NCBI GenBank assembly: GCA_013397075.1
Contig: VWZS01000654.1
Coordinates: 1,761,231 to 1,825,230 of the forward strand
Source of the DNA: Rhabdornis inornatus
Lineage: Eukaryota > Chordata > Aves > Passeriformes > Rhabdornithidae
Length of the DNA: 64,000 nucleotides
Reading direction: 5' to 3'
Shown one piece after another: positions 59,393 to 64,000 of this stretch. Position 1 is the first letter of the stretch, and each line of letters starts with the position of its first letter. The position numbers were made by a program, and so were the translations under genes. The notes below the pieces were generated by a model. It was not told where the DNA came from and did no database searches. It was given only the letters and a program-made list of their open reading frames with translations.

Positions 59393-62300
59393 CTGGTGGG
59401 GTAGCACATACAGACATTTTATGCACCCCTAGGTCTTCAGGATTACGTGGATTTGGAAGGGAATAGAGTCCTTGCAGTATCAGCAACCTCTAATTTACTA
59501 AGGAAGTGTTGTGATGCAACAAATTTTTGCCACTGTTGGAAGATGCTGAAAAGGAGGTGACAAGGATTTTCCCTAGCACTGTCTGAGGCAAATCCAGACC
59601 CCAAATGGCAGCAATGGAGCTGATTTCATGGTGAGGTGAGTCCCATGAGACCCAGCACACTGGCAGCTGGTCATCACTACTCTACCTCTGATTTTCTTTG
59701 TCATTATTTGTAGGAATTTTTTGTAATTTTATGCTGTCACGAACCTAATTCAGAGCACTTCTGGGAGGAGCAGGCAGATAATAATGGAGGGACACCATCA
59801 CACCAGCAAAATCTCCTCAGGAAATGAGGCCAAGAAAGAGATGCCCTGTCTCCACAGGGAAGCAAAGCATAGCTGAGCCATCCCACTGCCCTTCACAAGC
59901 ACTGGTACCTCTCGGTACCATCTTGCTGACGGGGGCTGCAGGAAGGGGCAGCAGCCCCGCACTGAGGTATTTGGCTCCCAGGGGCTCCCAGCATGGCACA
60001 GCCCAAGCCCCTGCCTCAGCCCATTGCTAGGTCTCACCAGCATGAACTGGGAGTGTGCTGGTGCTTCCCTGACCTGCAGGAAGTCATTTCACACATTCTC
60101 TTGCTCAACACCTTAGCTGAGTAGAATTAAATACTTCTCCGCATATGTTTGGTGAGCAGGCAGCAGGACAGGCCACTGCACGCATGGGCAGAGCTGGACT
60201 GGAGTTTTTTGATGTAGCAAATTCACCTGAGTCACAATTAAGAGGTACTGAGACTTCAGGCAAATTTGGGTGGACTAAGTAATTAGTTTAAACTGAAAGA
60301 GAAGAAAAAGAGTCCTGAGAAGAGCAGCAAGGCTCCATTTTGACATTTTAAAAAATTAATTTTTTTTCTTGTTCTTTCAAGTGCTGGTTTTGGTTTGAAA
60401 ATGACCTAGTTTGCTTTTTCTTTTCTTTTTTCTTATTTTTTAAAATCATGAAAAGCAGTAAATAGTCTCAAACCAGAATGTCTCATGCTACGCTTGTGAA
60501 AAGAAATCAAAGAAAAGAAACATTCTCATTTAGGGGGTGATCCAAACCAAAAAGTATTTTCAATTTTTCCCTTCAGCCACTGAAATGAAAAACCTATTAT
60601 TTGTACAGCTACACTACTGAAAGGCATCACTTCAATGTGTACTGCTGGCAATTTCTCCTTTCCACCTGCCAAGTGAGGGGTTTGTCTGCAAGTTTAATAA
60701 AAGTATAAGAGAGAAATAACGAAAAGGCAATTTATCAATGTAGCTTAGAAGACAAAATGGCTTTTCCGTGTTTACTTGTTTCTCTGTAAGAAGGAACCTC
60801 AACTCTTTGCCTGCTGCCCCACTCTGCTCAAAATCATATAGACATGAAATTGTATAGATACGAGTCCTGAGCTCTCATCACACAGAAGATTAATTGCAGA
60901 TGTAAAACCTTCTTACTTCACTGACGTGTGAAGTCTAACCACCACTAAAGAAAACAAAGGTCAAAATTTATTTGGGTCAATAACACCAGCAATGACAACC
61001 ACTCAGAAGATCATAAACCTCAGTCCTTGCTGTAACTTTGGGGCATTCATCTCTTCCCTTCACAGCAGAACCTGATGTCAGCAGAGGCTGCTGGTGTCAG
61101 TTGTTCAGTGCCAGTGTCAGAGATCAGAGACGAGTTTGTGGTCCCTGTCTCACCACAGTGCATGCATTGTGCCCACCATCTGCTGTGGCTGCCCAAAGGC
61201 ATGGAATGTGAGGGAAAGGGATGGATGAAAACACAGGACAGGGCCCACTAACTGCATTTATATTCATGCAATGGACCTCTTGCTAAAATGCAGAGCTGGA
61301 GAAGGAGGCGTCGCTGCTCAAGCTGGTGTCTCACCAGGGCTGGGATGACTGCTCCAGCTGCTTGAAGGGCTCAGCCTTGCTACAGTCAAAAATCAACAAC
61401 CATTACCTCCATCTTTCAAGAAGACAAATGTGACATTTTCCAAAGTGTTCTGTGTACAGTCTTCACCTAGGGCAAGGAGGGCTCATTTTACATACCTATA
61501 GCTTCCACTATTCCTCTGAGGAAAAACAAGGTGAGAAAAGGCCCACATTCCTCCTATATCCTGATACAATATTAAAAAAATAACGGGGGCTAAATACTTT
61601 AAGACATCTTTCTCTCTGCAGCTTTTACTGTACCTTAAAAACAGCAATGCAGATCACAAAGCATCGTACATTTTCAATCTAACCCGCAAATCTCTTCCAA
61701 ACTGCAGGAAAAAAATAGCATAATATTGGAATGACCATTTCAGCAATGTTTTACAATCCCTCTAATCTGTCAGGAGTGGCTGCTGGAGGACAAGCCCCAG
61801 TTAAACTCCTCTTCTGGATCATTTCCAGCTCAAGACAATCTGCCACACAGCCTCTAAGGGCACTCAGCAACTGCATGGGGATATTTTTTTTAGTACTATA
61901 AACTGTAGAATGCACATGGCCAGAACAGCAGGAAAATAAAAGTTAATGACCTGAGATTAACCCAGACAGACAAGAGATTAAAGCATCAAACCCTAAATGC
62001 TACAGTATGCAAGGGCTTGATCTGGTGGACAAGTATAGGCTGGAAGTGTTTGCCCAAACACTGGCCTCAGAATTGGCTCCACCCACCTGGCACAGGTGCT
62101 GCTGAGTGGAGATGCAGATGCTGTACAAAGGATCTCACATTTCTCTGAGCTATCATGTCTCCTTGCATATGATTCAGCTTTAGAGCTCTAACTGCATCCA
62201 CCTACTTGACTGGGAGGAAAATTCAGTGGCTCTTGCAGAAGACACAGACTCAGCTACTTCTCCTTTTCTCCATGAGAAGCAAACAAAGGCACAGTGTCAC

Positions 62301-63689
62301 GAGATACTCAATTCAATCTGATCCAGCTAGATCACCACCAGGGCTGGTGACCACCTGAGGCTGGTGATCACTTAGGGCTGGTGATACTCACACACAACCT
62401 TGCTGGTCTGAGCCCCCAGAACCGCACACTGGAGCCCTTTGCATTTAATGATTTCTTGATTCAAAAGAACAACCTTCCCAACACCTAGTAGTTCCTAAGA
62501 AGAGTTCACTTGTGATCCCTTCTGGGTAGCATCTGTCCTGGGGGAGCCAGGCAGCGTGGAGTACACACAACTGGTTCCTGGGATAAGAGCAGACCCAAGC
62601 CACACCATCCCCTTGCTTGGTGGCCAGTCTGGTGACTGCAGAGCCACCACCAGTTCGTAGCAGCCTGCCGTGAGAGTGAGCATGGCAGGGGCTGCAGCAA
62701 GAGAAAGGCTACACAACAGCTGAGGTGGTCACAGATCATAGGAGGTCTGGTAGATGGGGCAGCAGGGAGCACACCAAGGAGAGCAGGGTTCAGTATCAGT
62801 TTGGAGAGGGAGGCTGGGACAAGGGAGAAAAATCTGTTTCTGTTCGTGTTGCAAACCCTATGGGGGTGGCTGGCCAGTGCTAGTGTGTTCTCCAGCAAGA
62901 CAGGGCACTGACCCTAACACATGCTTCCAGGCAACTTTTGGGGCTTGGGATTGACATGCACCACACCAAAGGGATGATATGAGCAGCCAAGGCAGAACTT
63001 AGGCTGAGACAAGAAGTGAGGACTGAAGAAAATAATTGGTCCAGCTGGAGAAGAGGAAGAGATATTGGCCAGACTGTGGGAGAAGGTCTCAGGCAGCAGC
63101 CTTGCAGCTATCACACAAGGGATTGGATGCTATGAGACAGATCCCTTTACCTGTGATGTTTCCCAGCACCCTGCAATAATACAGGGATAACCTCCTTTTC
63201 ATCAGGCATGCACCGGGAACCTCCCTCCCCATGCTCACCTAAGGGGCCTTATGGTGCCTGTCCAATAACACAGGTCCTTCCCAATCCCAGTGAGCCCAGA
63301 GAAGCTAAAGTACCTTCTGATCCATGGTTTTGCCCAGAGTAAAAACTGAGTAACTTCAGACAACTTCTGTGTCAATAAGGCCATGTGCTTGGAATGTGAG
63401 AGCAGTGCCAAGGGGAAGTCTGGTCACTTGGGCAAGCAGCAGCTGCTCTTGGGCAGGTATCACTGCTCTGCGAAGTCACTGCTTTCCTGCAGCTGTTCAT
63501 CTGCCCAAAGGCAATATGAGTGGGAATGGGAAGGTCTGACTAAGCCTTACACAGCTGAGCAGGGCAGGATCAGGACTTTGAGGGGAACATTACAAATTCA
63601 TTTAACCTGGAGCAGTGTGGGCACAAGGTGATAAACCACTTCCCCTGCACCCCAGAGCTCAGCCTGACGGCTGCCTTTAATCACCCACA
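59393..63689. other. Upstream flank, no gene seen
   Basis: 4.3 kb of single-copy DNA. It includes a T-rich patch at 60345-60445 and a short triple repeat of 'ggctggtga' at 62343-62384. Open frames are short and unsupported. Confidence 0.5.
62341..62390. repeat. Short imperfect tandem repeat, three units of about 18 bp
   Basis: Units 'gggctggtgaccacctga', 'ggctggtgatcacttag' and 'ggctggtgatactcac' follow one another. Confidence 0.85.
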
Positions 63690-63699
63690 GCTGTTCTTT

Positions 63700-63935
63700 A
63701 CTGCCTTGGATGGGCTCTCCTTTAATTAGCCCAAAAGGTGACTAATGAACTATTTGTTAATGTCATCAATCAAAAAGCTCTTTTTGTAGCTGGTCTGAAA
63801 GAGATTTTTTTAAAAAGCATTGAGTTTCAGCCAACTGGCACGGAGCATGATCACAAGCTAATTACATGATCTCATGGCAGTTATCTCAAACTAATACATC
63901 ATTAATCTGATCTTACAACAGCTAAAGGAGAAGCC
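63700..63935. promoter_or_regulatory. Candidate AT-rich enhancer-like stretch
   Basis: Dense TAAT-core homeobox-type motifs (tttaattagc, gactaatgaac, aagctaattacatg, catcattaatctg) with a TGATTGAT-like PBX/HOX-type site (read on the minus strand of 'atcaatca'), in complex non-repetitive sequence. This texture is typical of conserved vertebrate noncoding elements, but conservation cannot be tested from one sequence. Confidence 0.25.
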
Positions 63936-64000
63936 CAGAGCCAAGAAGCACTTGAACACTCACAGTTCTCAAGACAGGAGCCCTTTTTATAAAAGCTGCA

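Overview
The window is a vertebrate, very probably bird, nuclear genome segment. Coding exons are short and widely spaced, with canonical GT-AG borders. The interspersed repeats are mostly CR1 LINE fragments carrying the 3' end typical of birds and reptiles (copies of an 'attctatga'-like octamer). No prokaryotic gene organisation is present.

One protein-coding gene can be supported: AMOTL1 (angiomotin-like 1) on the minus strand. It is an actin- and junction-associated scaffold that binds YAP and feeds the Hippo pathway. Seven exons are certain. In transcript order they are 35039-34893, 32356-31471, 21317-21041, 17061-16917, 15845-15756, 9101-8956 and 3274-3125. Their splice phases join without error into about 610 residues: the N-terminal tail, the PPxY/LATS-site/tankyrase-motif region and most of the coiled-coil domain. 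The C-terminal exons and 3' UTR lie beyond the left edge (below position 1).

The 5' end is the interesting part. All candidate upstream exons end in phase 1, as the acceptor at 35039 requires. A strong donor sits in a CpG island (about 45.1-45.96 kb) and would give a short N-terminus starting MSLLMPT. Separately, a 51-bp exon (55366-55316) and an exon with a well-placed ATG (about 58006-57871) chain in frame into a different N-terminus of 45 residues. I therefore propose two alternative promoters and N-termini feeding one shared coding body. This is inference from splice signals and phase, not proven.

Region by region: 1-3124 is intron with a CR1; 3125-21317 holds the coiled-coil exons with long introns; 21318-31470 is a 10-kb intron with one CR1; 31471-35039 has the two N-terminal exons, a G-rich hexamer array and CR1 pieces; 35040-45679 is intron with an LTR-like fragment and a CR1; 45.1-46 kb is the CpG island; 46-58 kb is AT-rich microsatellite, CR1-rich DNA and the candidate 5' exons; 58-64 kb is upstream or intronic DNA with a CR1 and an AT-rich, homeobox-motif-rich stretch at the right edge. 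I found no tRNA, rRNA, CRISPR array or second coding gene, and no exotic system.
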